From an uncultured Victivallaceae bacterium (lineage in GTDB: Bacteria > Verrucomicrobiota > Lentisphaeria > Victivallales > Victivallaceae): a DNA stretch of 64,000 bases. Below are positions 18,883 to 27,748 of the stretch, piece by piece. Where the stretch lies: contig CALXXL010000012.1 in NCBI GenBank assembly GCA_944392655.1, positions 1 through 64,000 of the forward strand. The letters are read 5' to 3'. The notes under the pieces are model-generated. The model was not told where the DNA came from. It saw only the letters and a list, made by a program, of their open reading frames with translations, and made no database searches. A program made the translations under genes and the position numbers. Positions within the stretch are counted from its first letter, which is position 1, and each line of letters starts with the position of its first letter.

Positions 18883-21446
18883 TTCGCCGGCTGGTAATAT
18901 ATATTTTTTCTGCAATGAGCATTTTGCATGGCTTGGCGGTTAGCGGGGCGGAAGTGCACGGAGTCTGGCGGGTTTCGCTCCTGGACTCGCGGAACATTGT
19001 TTTAGCGGGAGAGTACAGTGATTTTCTGCGGGATGAATTTGTCCGTCGTCTGCCGGAGAGGATGGGTGTTTTCAATAAGTTGCCGGGGTGGGCGCGGGAG
19101 TATCGTTTCAGTATAAATGCTACCGAGATAATTGCCGATACTCGTCCGCGTCTGGCTAAGTTGTTCTCCGATGCGTCCGGAATAAAAGTATTGGGCGGCA
19201 ACGGGGAGGAAATAGTGGTGAAATCGCATGGTTACTGGCTGAACCCGGTCGGGCTTGCCGGTTTTACCGGCGATGCCGAGCGGGAGGCGCTCACCCGGAA
19301 TGTTCTTGCGGTGCATTACATATTTTTGGAATTTGCGCGTGAATTGCCGGCGGGGGAAGAGTTAACCATAAAATTGCCGACCGGGGAGGAGTTACACTGG
19401 CGTTATTTGCCGGAAGAGAGCTGTTCTGCGCTGTATAAATATAATCAGGTTGGCTACATGCCGTCGGCTCCGGAGAAATATGCCTATATTGGCGCGTGGC
19501 GCGGTACCGGCGGCGCGATGCCGCTGGGTGATTATGCCGGGCGTGAATTTACTATTATCGATGCTTCGGAGGGGAAAATCTGTTATAGTGGCAAACTGCG
19601 TAGCAGATGTGTTGATCCGGTCAACGAATCTGGCGAACCATTTACCGGGGAGGAGGTTCTGGAGCTGGATTTTTCGGATTTCTCCATTCCGGGCAATTAT
19701 TTCTTTTACATTTCCGGGATTGGCCGCAGTGAAAATTTCCGTATAGGGGATGCCGGGCTGGCGGAATCATTTTATATTCATGCCCGCGGATTGTATCACA
19801 AGCGGTGCGGGATTGCGAAGGAGAGCCGTTATACGGCCTGGAGTGCGCCGGAGTGTCACACCAGGGTATTTCGCGGAACCTTTCCGCCGCACGACCGTCA
19901 TTATTCTGCCGGAAGTGCGGAACGCGATTACGGTTTTTTCGACTCTTTTCACCGGCCGGTGAACGTAAATGCTTTCCGTCTCATATCGGAAAACATTCCG
20001 TCTCCGGCAGAAGCTCTGGAGCTTGCTGGCGGGTGGCACGATGCGGCCGATTACGACCGTCGTCCCTATCATCTGGGGATAGTTGGAGATCTTGCGGCGG
20101 TCTATTTGCTGAAGCCGGAGAATTTTTCGGATGGGCAGCTTAACATTCCCGAAAGCGGCAATGGCATTCCGGATATTCTTGATGAAGCGGTTTGGGGGAT
20201 GCGTCATCTATTGTCGTCGCAGCAGGAGGATGGTGGAGTTGGAACCTGGATAGAGACGGTTCGCCATCCCACTCCCGGAGATCCGTTGCCGCCGGAAGAG
20301 GGATTAACCTATTATCAGTCTCGTGCGACGTTGAACAGCACGCTTGAATATGCGGCGTATGCCGCCGAGCTGGCGTTGGCGTTGAAGCGTGCTGGGGCGC
20401 AGGAAGAGTATATGCTTTTCCGGGATTCGGCGCGCCGGGCGTGGAGTTATGCAATAAATCCGGCGAACCGCAAGGTGTCGGTATACAGTTATGATGGGAA
20501 AACGGTGTTTTATCATGAACCTTCAGAGTTGGCGTTGGAGTATTTGCTGAAAGCCGGTTACAATTTGTCGCTGTTGTTCAATGATCCGGAGTATTTATCG
20601 CCGTTGTCCGGGCGGACGGAGGAGTTGTTATCGGTTATGCGGCGTGATTCCTGGCGCTGGTCGCCGTTATTCTGGATAGAGCTTGAAGTTTTTCGGAACG
20701 AGGAGGCCGCGGTTGAATTGCCTGAAACTATCCGTCAAGCCCGGCGTGAGCAGATAATTGCCGAGGCCGACCGGATGCTGGAGCAGCAGGAGAATAATTA
20801 TCCTTACCGGACAATCTGGTATGGTTCTGATGAAGCGTGGGTACATACGATGTCCTGGGGGACATATCATCCGTTGCGTCGTGCGGAGATGCTGATTGTC
20901 GCTCACGCCTTGACCGGGGAGTCCAAATATCTGGCTGGGGCATATCTGGCGAATGATTTTCACAATGGAGCCAACGCCATGGGGATGACCATGACCAGTG
21001 GTTTAGGTGAGGTTTATCCGGTGCGTTTTCTGGATTTAATTTCCTATGGTGATGGCGTTGCGGAGTTTGTTCCGGGCATAACGCCTTACATGAATACCTA
21101 TGGAATTTCTTCCGAGGATGCCGGCATGGCGCATGGATTATTTTATCCGGCGCGTTTTGATCAGGGATTTGCCGGGGTGAATGAGTCGCTGGCGCCGTGT
21201 TGCGGGCTGGATTTCGACTCTCATATTATTGCGTTGCGCAAAGCGTGGCCGATCTGGCGTCGCTGGGCCAATCTTGAGATGTACAATGTTCCGGCGAGTG
21301 AATACACAGTTTGGGAGACGATTGCTCCGGCGGCAGTCACTGCTGGGTATCTTTTGAATGGCGCATCGTTGCCGGAGTCAGACTGGCTGGAGCGCCGTCC
21401 GGCGTCCGACATAAGGGAATTGAAAGGATATTTCCGGTTGCCGTGA
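18879..21446 (+). CDS. secreted glycoside hydrolase family 9 protein
   Basis: 855 residues with an N-terminal signal peptide (ending around SGAEV). An unassigned beta-rich region leads into a CelD-type immunoglobulin-like domain (YNQVGYMPSAPEKYAYI, about 188-205). A GH9 (alpha/alpha)6 barrel then starts near residue 300. GGWHDAADYDRR (about 383-394) carries the catalytic-base Asp region, and SEYTVWETIAPAA near 807-819 is positioned like the GH9 catalytic Glu motif. GH9 enzymes hydrolyse beta-1,4-glucans and related polymers. Lying inside the EPS operon and coupled to GT genes, it may trim or release the polymer rather than degrade food (inference), and it hints at a beta-linked glucan-like EPS backbone. 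Confidence 0.85.
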   Translation: MIRRLVIYIFSAMSILHGLAVSGAEVHGVWRVSLLDSRNIVLAGEYSDFLRDEFVRRLPERMGVFNKLPGWAREYRFSINATEIIADTRPRLAKLFSDASGIKVLGGNGEEIVVKSHGYWLNPVGLAGFTGDAEREALTRNVLAVHYIFLEFARELPAGEELTIKLPTGEELHWRYLPEESCSALYKYNQVGYMPSAPEKYAYIGAWRGTGGAMPLGDYAGREFTIIDASEGKICYSGKLRSRCVDPVNESGEPFTGEEVLELDFSDFSIPGNYFFYISGIGRSENFRIGDAGLAESFYIHARGLYHKRCGIAKESRYTAWSAPECHTRVFRGTFPPHDRHYSAGSAERDYGFFDSFHRPVNVNAFRLISENIPSPAEALELAGGWHDAADYDRRPYHLGIVGDLAAVYLLKPENFSDGQLNIPESGNGIPDILDEAVWGMRHLLSSQQEDGGVGTWIETVRHPTPGDPLPPEEGLTYYQSRATLNSTLEYAAYAAELALALKRAGAQEEYMLFRDSARRAWSYAINPANRKVSVYSYDGKTVFYHEPSELALEYLLKAGYNLSLLFNDPEYLSPLSGRTEELLSVMRRDSWRWSPLFWIELEVFRNEEAAVELPETIRQARREQIIAEADRMLEQQENNYPYRTIWYGSDEAWVHTMSWGTYHPLRRAEMLIVAHALTGESKYLAGAYLANDFHNGANAMGMTMTSGLGEVYPVRFLDLISYGDGVAEFVPGITPYMNTYGISSEDAGMAHGLFYPARFDQGFAGVNESLAPCCGLDFDSHIIALRKAWPIWRRWANLEMYNVPASEYTVWETIAPAAVTAGYLLNGASLPESDWLERRPASDIRELKGYFRLP

Positions 21447-21466
21447 TAGTGTAGAAGGATGATTGT

Positions 21467-22624
21467 ATGAGGAAAAGGATAAAAATATTTCTCTTTATTG
21501 ACGCCCTGGGGTGGGATATTGTGAGCCATTATGATTTTCTGGCGGAGCAACTTCCGGAGCGTCGTCCGGTAAAGATGCAGTTCGGCTATTCGTGCAGTGC
21601 GATTCCCACGATTCTCACCGGATTGTCTCCGTCGGAGCACGGACATCTTGGATTGTTTCAATTTGCGCCTGGGAGGTCTCCGTTTTTCAAATTGAGGAAG
21701 CTGGATAAAATATTGCGGCCTAAATCATTCTGGCGGCGTGGCAGAGTCAGGCACTGGCTGTCGAAGCTGATTAAGCGGCTGTATGGTTTCACCGGTTATT
21801 TTCAGTTATACCAGATGCCGTTTGAGAAATTAGGGTTGATGGATTATGTTGAGAAGCGTGATATTTTTGCCGCCGGCGGACTTGCTCCGGCGTTGAATCT
21901 GCGTGACATACTTGAGGACTCCGAGTTAAAGTATCACATATCCGACTGGCGGCGCAGTGACGAGTACAATATTAATGCCGCGTGCAAGGCGTTGGAGAGC
22001 GGCTGTGAATTTCTGTTTGTCTATACGGCGGGGCTGGATGCGTTGCGTCATCGCAGTGGAGTTGAAGCTCCTGAAATTGCGAATATGCTAGAGTGGTATC
22101 GCAAGCGTGTGGAAATTCTGCTGGAGACGGCGGAACGTTGCGGGGAGGTTGATTTTACGGTGTTATCCGACCATGGCATGACGCCCCTGGCAGGAACTGT
22201 GGACATAAAGAAGATCATAGAATCAGGCGGTCTGCGTTTCGGGCATGATTACGGAGCGTGTTATGATTCTACGATGGCGCGTTTTTATTATCTGACCGGG
22301 GCGGCGGAAGAGCGTATTCCTGAACTATTGAAGCCGTATGAGTATGCCGGGCGCTGGCTTACAGAGGCGGAAGAGCGTCAATATGGAATATACCGGGAGG
22401 ATCGTATTTTTGGCGATGCGATTTTTCTATTGAATCCCGGGGTACAGCTGGTACCTTCGGATCTCAGTTTGACGGCCTTCAACGGGATGCACGGTTTTGC
22501 GCCGGAGGATGTTCATTCGCGTGCGGCGATACTCTCCAATCGCCGCATTCCGGACAATGTGGTTGAAGTTGCGGATTATTTCGGTTACATGAAGAGCTCG
22601 ATAGAGGTTTTGAAAAAGGCATAG
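21467..22624 (+). CDS. alkaline-phosphatase-superfamily (type I phosphodiesterase/nucleotide pyrophosphatase) protein
   Basis: 385 residues. FLFIDALGWD (about 6-15) has the first metal-ligand Asp, SAIPTILTGLSPSEHG (about 46-61) the nucleophile Thr region, and VLSDHGMTPL (about 232-241) the Asp-His metal pair, all in the order of the phosphodiesterase superfamily. There is no clear signal peptide, which is unusual for this superfamily but seen in EPS-linked members. It may hydrolyse nucleotide sugars or transfer a phospho-substituent onto the EPS. A GGATG-type ribosome-binding site precedes the ATG. Confidence 0.78.
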   Translation: MRKRIKIFLFIDALGWDIVSHYDFLAEQLPERRPVKMQFGYSCSAIPTILTGLSPSEHGHLGLFQFAPGRSPFFKLRKLDKILRPKSFWRRGRVRHWLSKLIKRLYGFTGYFQLYQMPFEKLGLMDYVEKRDIFAAGGLAPALNLRDILEDSELKYHISDWRRSDEYNINAACKALESGCEFLFVYTAGLDALRHRSGVEAPEIANMLEWYRKRVEILLETAERCGEVDFTVLSDHGMTPLAGTVDIKKIIESGGLRFGHDYGACYDSTMARFYYLTGAAEERIPELLKPYEYAGRWLTEAEERQYGIYREDRIFGDAIFLLNPGVQLVPSDLSLTAFNGMHGFAPEDVHSRAAILSNRRIPDNVVEVADYFGYMKSSIEVLKKA

Positions 22625-22633
22625 CAGGTTGGC

Positions 22634-24175
22634 ATGAAGATTCCGTTGTTAAAAAATACATTTACCAACTATATAGGTATGCTGGTACGGTTGTTGCAGG
22701 GGGTGCTGATCGTCCGCTGGATTATTGCCGATCTGGGGGAAGCGCAGTATGGGCTCTGGGGGCTGTTATGGTCATTTTTCTGTTATGCGTTGCTGTTGGA
22801 TTTCGGTATGGGAGCGGCGGCGCAAAAGGTCACGGCGACGGGTTTGTGGCGCAACTCGATAGATCGCTACAACCGTACGGTATCGACGATTCTGTGCACC
22901 TATCTGCTGATGTCGCTGGTAATTATAATAATCACGCTTATAGGGGCATATTTTGTGGTTGATCTGTTAAAGCTGGATGGGGTGGACAGTGGTTTAGTCA
23001 GTTATTACCGGGCGTGTTTTATCTGCAGTGGTTTTGGCGCTGCGCTGATATTTCCTCTCGGGGTGATAACAGAGATTGTCGTCGGCCTGCAAAAGATGTA
23101 TTTGCGCAATTACATTAATATAGTTTCAAAGGTAGTGGAGCTGGCCGGGATAATTATAATATTTGCATTGGGAGGAGGTCTGCTGACGCTGCTAGTGTTT
23201 TCGCTTATTATAATCGGGGTTGGGCAGTTGGCGTTGCTTTATTGCTGTTACCGGGATATTCCCGGATTGCGATTAAGGATAACTCTGGATTGGATAATTT
23301 TCAAAGAAATCTTTCATTTCAGTGGAGCGGCCTATATTATTTCGGTAATGCGGATGGTCTGGGAGCGTGGTCCGGCGATATTGCTGGGCGCGTTCTGTGG
23401 GCTTGAATCGGTTTCGACCTATCTTTTAGGGTGTCGTTTCCCGGTGATGATGATTATGTTTACGGGGCCGTATCAGGAGAACATTGCGCCATTGTCAGCG
23501 CTTTTGCATTCGCATCGCAAGCAAAGCAGTTTAGCCGCCATACTGCTTGATTCGATGCGGTGGAACAGTTTTTTAGCCACGGGGCTGGCGATAGGGGTGA
23601 TAATTTATTCCCGGGTGCTTATCCGTGCGTTGCTTGGGGTGGAATCTGATGCGGCGGTTCTAATCAGCCGGATTACGGTGGTATCGGTTTATTTATGGCT
23701 GATATTCCGTTTTATTCCGGAAAGGTATCTGCTGATGGCGGAGCGGCACAAATTTTTAGCTGTCGCGTATATTATTGACAGCGTATTGTTTGTATTGCTG
23801 TCGGTATTGCTGTTGGCGGCTGGAGTTTCCGCCGATACGGGGGCATATATTATAATGATTACTTCGATACTGTCGCGATTATTCAGCACAATGGCGCTGA
23901 TATTGCCCTGTATGCTGAAGGATACGGGTTTACGTTTGGGCGCGGTATTGCTTGAAACGGTATTTCGTCCGTTGTTGTTCAGTATTCCGGTTATTTTGCT
24001 GGCGTTGGCGGAATACATACTGTTGGTGGAACGTATAAATGATTTTGTATTGCTTTGCATTGCCGGTTTAAGTTGCGGGCCATTATATTTATTTCTGGCG
24101 TACCGGGGGATGGTATCGGCGCCGGAAAAGGCAGCTGTATTTAAGAAAATAAAAAAATTTTGGTATAAAAAATAG
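22634..24175 (+). CDS. oligosaccharide flippase (Wzx-like)
   Basis: 513 residues with twelve to fourteen hydrophobic helices throughout. The N-terminus KNTFTNYIGMLVRLLQGVL followed by GEAQYGLWGLLWS is typical of polysaccharide transport proteins of the MOP superfamily. It would flip undecaprenyl-linked repeat units to the periplasm, where the ligase/polymerase acts. Nine bases after the phosphodiesterase gene, so co-transcribed. Confidence 0.9.
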   Translation: MKIPLLKNTFTNYIGMLVRLLQGVLIVRWIIADLGEAQYGLWGLLWSFFCYALLLDFGMGAAAQKVTATGLWRNSIDRYNRTVSTILCTYLLMSLVIIIITLIGAYFVVDLLKLDGVDSGLVSYYRACFICSGFGAALIFPLGVITEIVVGLQKMYLRNYINIVSKVVELAGIIIIFALGGGLLTLLVFSLIIIGVGQLALLYCCYRDIPGLRLRITLDWIIFKEIFHFSGAAYIISVMRMVWERGPAILLGAFCGLESVSTYLLGCRFPVMMIMFTGPYQENIAPLSALLHSHRKQSSLAAILLDSMRWNSFLATGLAIGVIIYSRVLIRALLGVESDAAVLISRITVVSVYLWLIFRFIPERYLLMAERHKFLAVAYIIDSVLFVLLSVLLLAAGVSADTGAYIIMITSILSRLFSTMALILPCMLKDTGLRLGAVLLETVFRPLLFSIPVILLALAEYILLVERINDFVLLCIAGLSCGPLYLFLAYRGMVSAPEKAAVFKKIKKFWYKK

Positions 24176-24187
24176 GAGGAAAAAAGA

Positions 24188-24529
24188 ATGGATTACAATG
24201 TAAAAGAGATGAATGGTGTTCGGGTGATAGAGTTGAGTGGTCGCCTGGTATCATCCTGTGCGGAAGAGTTCAAAGAGCGTCTGTCGGTATATCTGTCCAG
24301 TTGCATAGATCTGGTATTGGATTTCTCGCAGGTAAGCGATATAGACAGTTCCGGACTGGGGGCGCTGGTTTTTGTTCTGCACCGGTCGCGTTCTGCGGGC
24401 GGGAATATCAAGATAGCCTGCATACAGCCGCGTCCCAGGATAGTTTTTGATGTCACCAAAGTCTATCGTGTGTTTGAGATTTACGATTCGGTAAAAGGTG
24501 CGGTAAACTCCTTTTCTGTATCGGACTGA
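24188..24529 (+). CDS. STAS-domain protein (anti-sigma factor antagonist type)
   Basis: 113 residues, a single STAS domain: VRVIELSGRLVSS (11-23), the strand DLVLDFSQVSDIDSSGLGAL (41-60) with the phosphorylatable-serine motif DSSG at 53-56, and GNIKIACIQPRPRIVF. STAS proteins of the SpoIIAA type are phosphorylated by HPK-like serine kinases and switch partner proteins. AGGAGGAAAAAAG gives a strong ribosome-binding site. No cognate kinase or phosphatase gene lies in the window, so its partner is elsewhere or it regulates EPS assembly directly. Confidence 0.9.
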   Translation: MDYNVKEMNGVRVIELSGRLVSSCAEEFKERLSVYLSSCIDLVLDFSQVSDIDSSGLGALVFVLHRSRSAGGNIKIACIQPRPRIVFDVTKVYRVFEIYDSVKGAVNSFSVSD

Positions 24530-24543
24530 CACCGGATGTCAAT

Positions 24544-25407
24544 ATGTCGCACCGCATATCGGTCTTAGTAAGATCGCACAATGATATAAGATTCGTCGCC
24601 CGTACGCTTGACGGGCTGTTGTCGCAGGAGTGTAGTTATCCGCTTGAGATAATCTGTTGCGACGACTCTTCGTTGGACGGCACGGCTGAAGTTATTTCAA
24701 CTTATGCCGGGATAAAGAAATTGGAATCTCCCGGCGGCGTATATGTGCCCGGGCGCGTATTGAATCACATGGTGCGTCATTGCTCCGGCGACATAGTTGT
24801 TTTCAACAATGCCGATGCGCCTCCGTTAAATAAATTTTATCTGGAGCGTCTGATTCAGCCGCTTGCGGATGGAGTGGCCGACGCTGTATTTGCCAATCAG
24901 CAGCCGCGCGCCGACGCATTCTGGCTGGTGCGCAAAGATCATCTGCGCGCGTTCGGGGATGGCCGGATTGCGGAGAAGTGGCGGCATAATTTTTCGCTGG
25001 CGGCATCGGGGACTTTGCGTGAACTGCTGCTGGCCGAGCCGTTCAACGAAGAGCTCTCTTATTCGGAAGATATAGAGTGGTGTTACTGTCGGACTCCCCG
25101 CCGGGTGCGTTATGTTGCCGACGCTATAGTTGAACATTCGCACAACTATACTTGCGGCGAATTGCGCCGGCGGTTTTATGGCGAGGGGTATGCGGATGGG
25201 CTGATGTTCAGCCGTGGGGGGAGCTCATTTTTCCGGGCGTTCTGCGGAGCGTGGGCTGAAGTATTGAGGGATTGGCTTTTTCTGTTGCGTCATCCTTCCG
25301 GCTGGGGGGAGATATTATCTGCTCCGGTGCGGAGAGTGATCCAGCGTGTCAGTTTCCGTAATGGCCGTCGGGACGCATTAAAAATCCGGGCAGGGGGCGG
25401 GAATTGA
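24544..25407 (+). CDS. family 2 glycosyltransferase
   Basis: 287 residues, GT-A fold: ISVLVRSHNDIRFVARTLDG (5-24), then EIICCDDSSLDGTAEVI with the nucleotide-binding Asp pair, and FNNADAPP in place of the usual D-x-D. YSEDIEWCYC is the catalytic-base ED region. It probably adds a sugar to the EPS unit. The stop overlaps the TTG start of the next gene. Confidence 0.87.
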   Translation: MSHRISVLVRSHNDIRFVARTLDGLLSQECSYPLEIICCDDSSLDGTAEVISTYAGIKKLESPGGVYVPGRVLNHMVRHCSGDIVVFNNADAPPLNKFYLERLIQPLADGVADAVFANQQPRADAFWLVRKDHLRAFGDGRIAEKWRHNFSLAASGTLRELLLAEPFNEELSYSEDIEWCYCRTPRRVRYVADAIVEHSHNYTCGELRRRFYGEGYADGLMFSRGGSSFFRAFCGAWAEVLRDWLFLLRHPSGWGEILSAPVRRVIQRVSFRNGRRDALKIRAGGGN

Positions 25408-26597
25408 AGATAGCGCACATCATACGCCGTTTTGTCTTTTCGGAGTGGGGCGGTACGGAACAGGTTGTCTGGCAGAGCGCTGTCCGGCAGGAAAGGTTAG
25501 GCGCGTCGGCGGACATAGTGGCGACGTCGGCGCTTTCGGTCTCCGGCTTGGAGCAAGTGGCAGGTATTGGGGTATACCGTTTTAATTACGTTTATCCTTA
25601 CTGGCCATTGAATCGTCAAACCCGTCTTACGCTGGACAAAAAGGGCGGCAATCCTTATAGCAGTGGCCTTCTGCGTCATCTGGCTGATGGCGGCTACGAT
25701 ATAATGGCGCTTCATTGCAGTGGGCGTTTGGCGCAGGGGGTGATTCGCCGTTGCGGTCGTTGTCCGGTGGTTATAACGTTGCATGGCGGCGCTTCGGCGG
25801 TTCCTGCCGGAGAGATGGCGCAGATGCTTGCTCCGTTAAAATGGAAGATACCGTATGGCGGAGTATGGGACCGGGTGCGCGGCATGGCATTTGATCCTGT
25901 CTCCCGGGCGGATGCGGTTGTATGCGTCAGCCGGGAGGAGGAGAATGGCTTGAAACGGCTTTATCCCGGTCGCCGGGTGGTATATATTCCGAACGGGGTA
26001 GATACGGCGCATTTTCGTATGCGGTCGGGGTTATCGATACGGGAGCGTTATAATATTCCGGATAATCGCCGTCTGCTCTTATCGGTGGCCAGGATAGATT
26101 ATCAGAAGAACCAGAAATTGCTTGTAGAGTTGTTGTCGTGTACGGACGACACCCATCTTCTGTTAATCGGGCCGATAACCTCCGGGCGGTATTATCGGGA
26201 ATTGCTATTGCTGGGGAATGAGCTGGGAGTAATGGATCGTCTGACAATAATCCCCGGAGTTCCGCATAATGATGAACTATTGCCGGCGGCGTTACAGCAG
26301 TCGGATATATTTATTCTGCCCTCATTGCATGAACCGTTTGGCATATCGGCATTGGAGGCCTGGGCGGCCGGCATTCCGGTATTGGCGTCAACCGCCGGAG
26401 GGTTGAAAGATTTCATCCGGGACGGGGAGAATGGTCTGCAATTTGATCCATCCAGTATATCGTCGTTGCTGTCCGCCTACAGCCGGGTTGACCGTGAAGG
26501 CGCGTCGCTGGTCAAGCGCGCGGCTCTGGATGTGATGGATTACGATTGGGATGCAGTTGTGGCCAAGCAGTTGGCCTTGTACAGGAGTTTAATGTGA
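25404..26597 (+). CDS. family 4 glycosyltransferase
   Basis: 397 residues, GT-B fold, TTG start overlapping the previous TGA (TTGA) with GGGGGCGGG upstream. The N-terminal Rossmann domain begins KIAHIIRRFVFSEWGGTEQV. The C-terminal domain shows the linker VVYIPNGVDTAHF, LLSVARIDYQKNQKLLVELL and the E-x7-E motif in HEPFGISALEAWAAGIPVLA. A retaining glycosyltransferase for the EPS repeat; donor unknown. Its TGA overlaps the GTG start of the next gene. Confidence 0.92.
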   Translation: MKIAHIIRRFVFSEWGGTEQVVWQSAVRQERLGASADIVATSALSVSGLEQVAGIGVYRFNYVYPYWPLNRQTRLTLDKKGGNPYSSGLLRHLADGGYDIMALHCSGRLAQGVIRRCGRCPVVITLHGGASAVPAGEMAQMLAPLKWKIPYGGVWDRVRGMAFDPVSRADAVVCVSREEENGLKRLYPGRRVVYIPNGVDTAHFRMRSGLSIRERYNIPDNRRLLLSVARIDYQKNQKLLVELLSCTDDTHLLLIGPITSGRYYRELLLLGNELGVMDRLTIIPGVPHNDELLPAALQQSDIFILPSLHEPFGISALEAWAAGIPVLASTAGGLKDFIRDGENGLQFDPSSISSLLSAYSRVDREGASLVKRAALDVMDYDWDAVVAKQLALYRSLM

Positions 26598-27748
26598 AGA
26601 ACGGCAAATTTCCGCGGATACTCAATATTGGCGACTACATTGGTTTTGCCGGCGGTATAGAGCGTTATATCTGGCAGAGCAGTCAGTTGTTGCGTGAGCT
26701 GGGCTGGGAGGTGGATTATGCGGGCGGCTTTTACAGCCGGGATGCGGAGCTTTTTTCAGCGGCATTTAACCGTGTGACTGCGCTTTCCGGGGTTTTGGAG
26801 AGGGCAGACGATTACGATATGGTATTTCTGCATAAGCCCGGCGATTTAAAACAGCTGTTGCGTCTGCGTGAAAAATTTGGCCGCAAGCTGGTATTTATCG
26901 CACATGATCACGATTCATACTGTCCGCGCAGGCACTATTATACACCTTTGCGGGTCAACTGTTCGCGAAGGTACACATTCTGCCGCTGTGGAATCTGCGG
27001 TGCGGCGGTCAATCCGCGCAGCTGGCATATAGAGCGGATGTTGCATTTTTCCGCCCGGCTGGAACTGCTGAAGACACTGCGTACAGTAACGCTTTCCCGT
27101 TTTATGCGGGATAATCTGCTCCGGAATGGATTTTCCGGAGAGCGTATCAGTATAATACCGCCTTTTATCCGCCCCAAGGGGGGTGAACGCCGGGATTTTG
27201 TGCCTGGCGGCGTATTGCGTTTGCTGTTTATCGGTCAATTGATACGCGGCAAGGGGGCGGATATTTTTCTGGATATAGCCTCGAAGCTCGCCATACCGTT
27301 CCGAGGGTGTATAGTTGGGGATGGTAAAGACCGGGTAAAACTTGAGCGTATGGCGAGGCGTGCGGGGCTGGCGGACAAGATTGAATTTCCCGGCTGGGTT
27401 TCCCCGCCGGATCGCTTCTGGCATTCTGCGGATGCGGTATTATTTCCATTTCGCTGGCAGGAGCCTTTTGGACTCGGTGGGCTGGAGGCGTTGGCGAATG
27501 GGGTGCCTCAGATAGGTTTTGATCGGGGTGGCTGTAAGGAGTGGCTGACCGACGGGGTTACCGGTGTGTTGCTGCCGGCCGGCGGGGTGGATCTGGCGGT
27601 GAAGGTATTGCGGGAGTGGTCGTCAAAGCCTGAACGTCTGTTGGAGTACAGCCGCAATAGTATTGACATAGCGGCGGAGCGTTTTTCGCCGCGGAGTTAT
27701 GTTGAGCGGATGGGCAAATTGCTGGAGGATGCGGGATGCGGATTTTGA
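26594..27748 (+). CDS. family 4 glycosyltransferase
   Basis: 384 residues from the GTG at 26594, six bases after AGGAG; the longer frame from 26546 would lie inside the previous gene. N-terminus FPRILNIGDYIGFAGGIERY. The middle has a cysteine-rich insert (YCPRRHYYTPLRVNCSRRY, then CRCGICG) found in some GT4 subfamilies. The C-terminal donor domain includes LRLLFIGQLIRGKGADIFL and QEPFGLGGLEALANGVPQIG with E-x7-E. It adds a sugar in EPS assembly. The 3' end overlaps the next gene by 13 bases. Confidence 0.9.
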   Translation: MKNGKFPRILNIGDYIGFAGGIERYIWQSSQLLRELGWEVDYAGGFYSRDAELFSAAFNRVTALSGVLERADDYDMVFLHKPGDLKQLLRLREKFGRKLVFIAHDHDSYCPRRHYYTPLRVNCSRRYTFCRCGICGAAVNPRSWHIERMLHFSARLELLKTLRTVTLSRFMRDNLLRNGFSGERISIIPPFIRPKGGERRDFVPGGVLRLLFIGQLIRGKGADIFLDIASKLAIPFRGCIVGDGKDRVKLERMARRAGLADKIEFPGWVSPPDRFWHSADAVLFPFRWQEPFGLGGLEALANGVPQIGFDRGGCKEWLTDGVTGVLLPAGGVDLAVKVLREWSSKPERLLEYSRNSIDIAAERFSPRSYVERMGKLLEDAGCGF

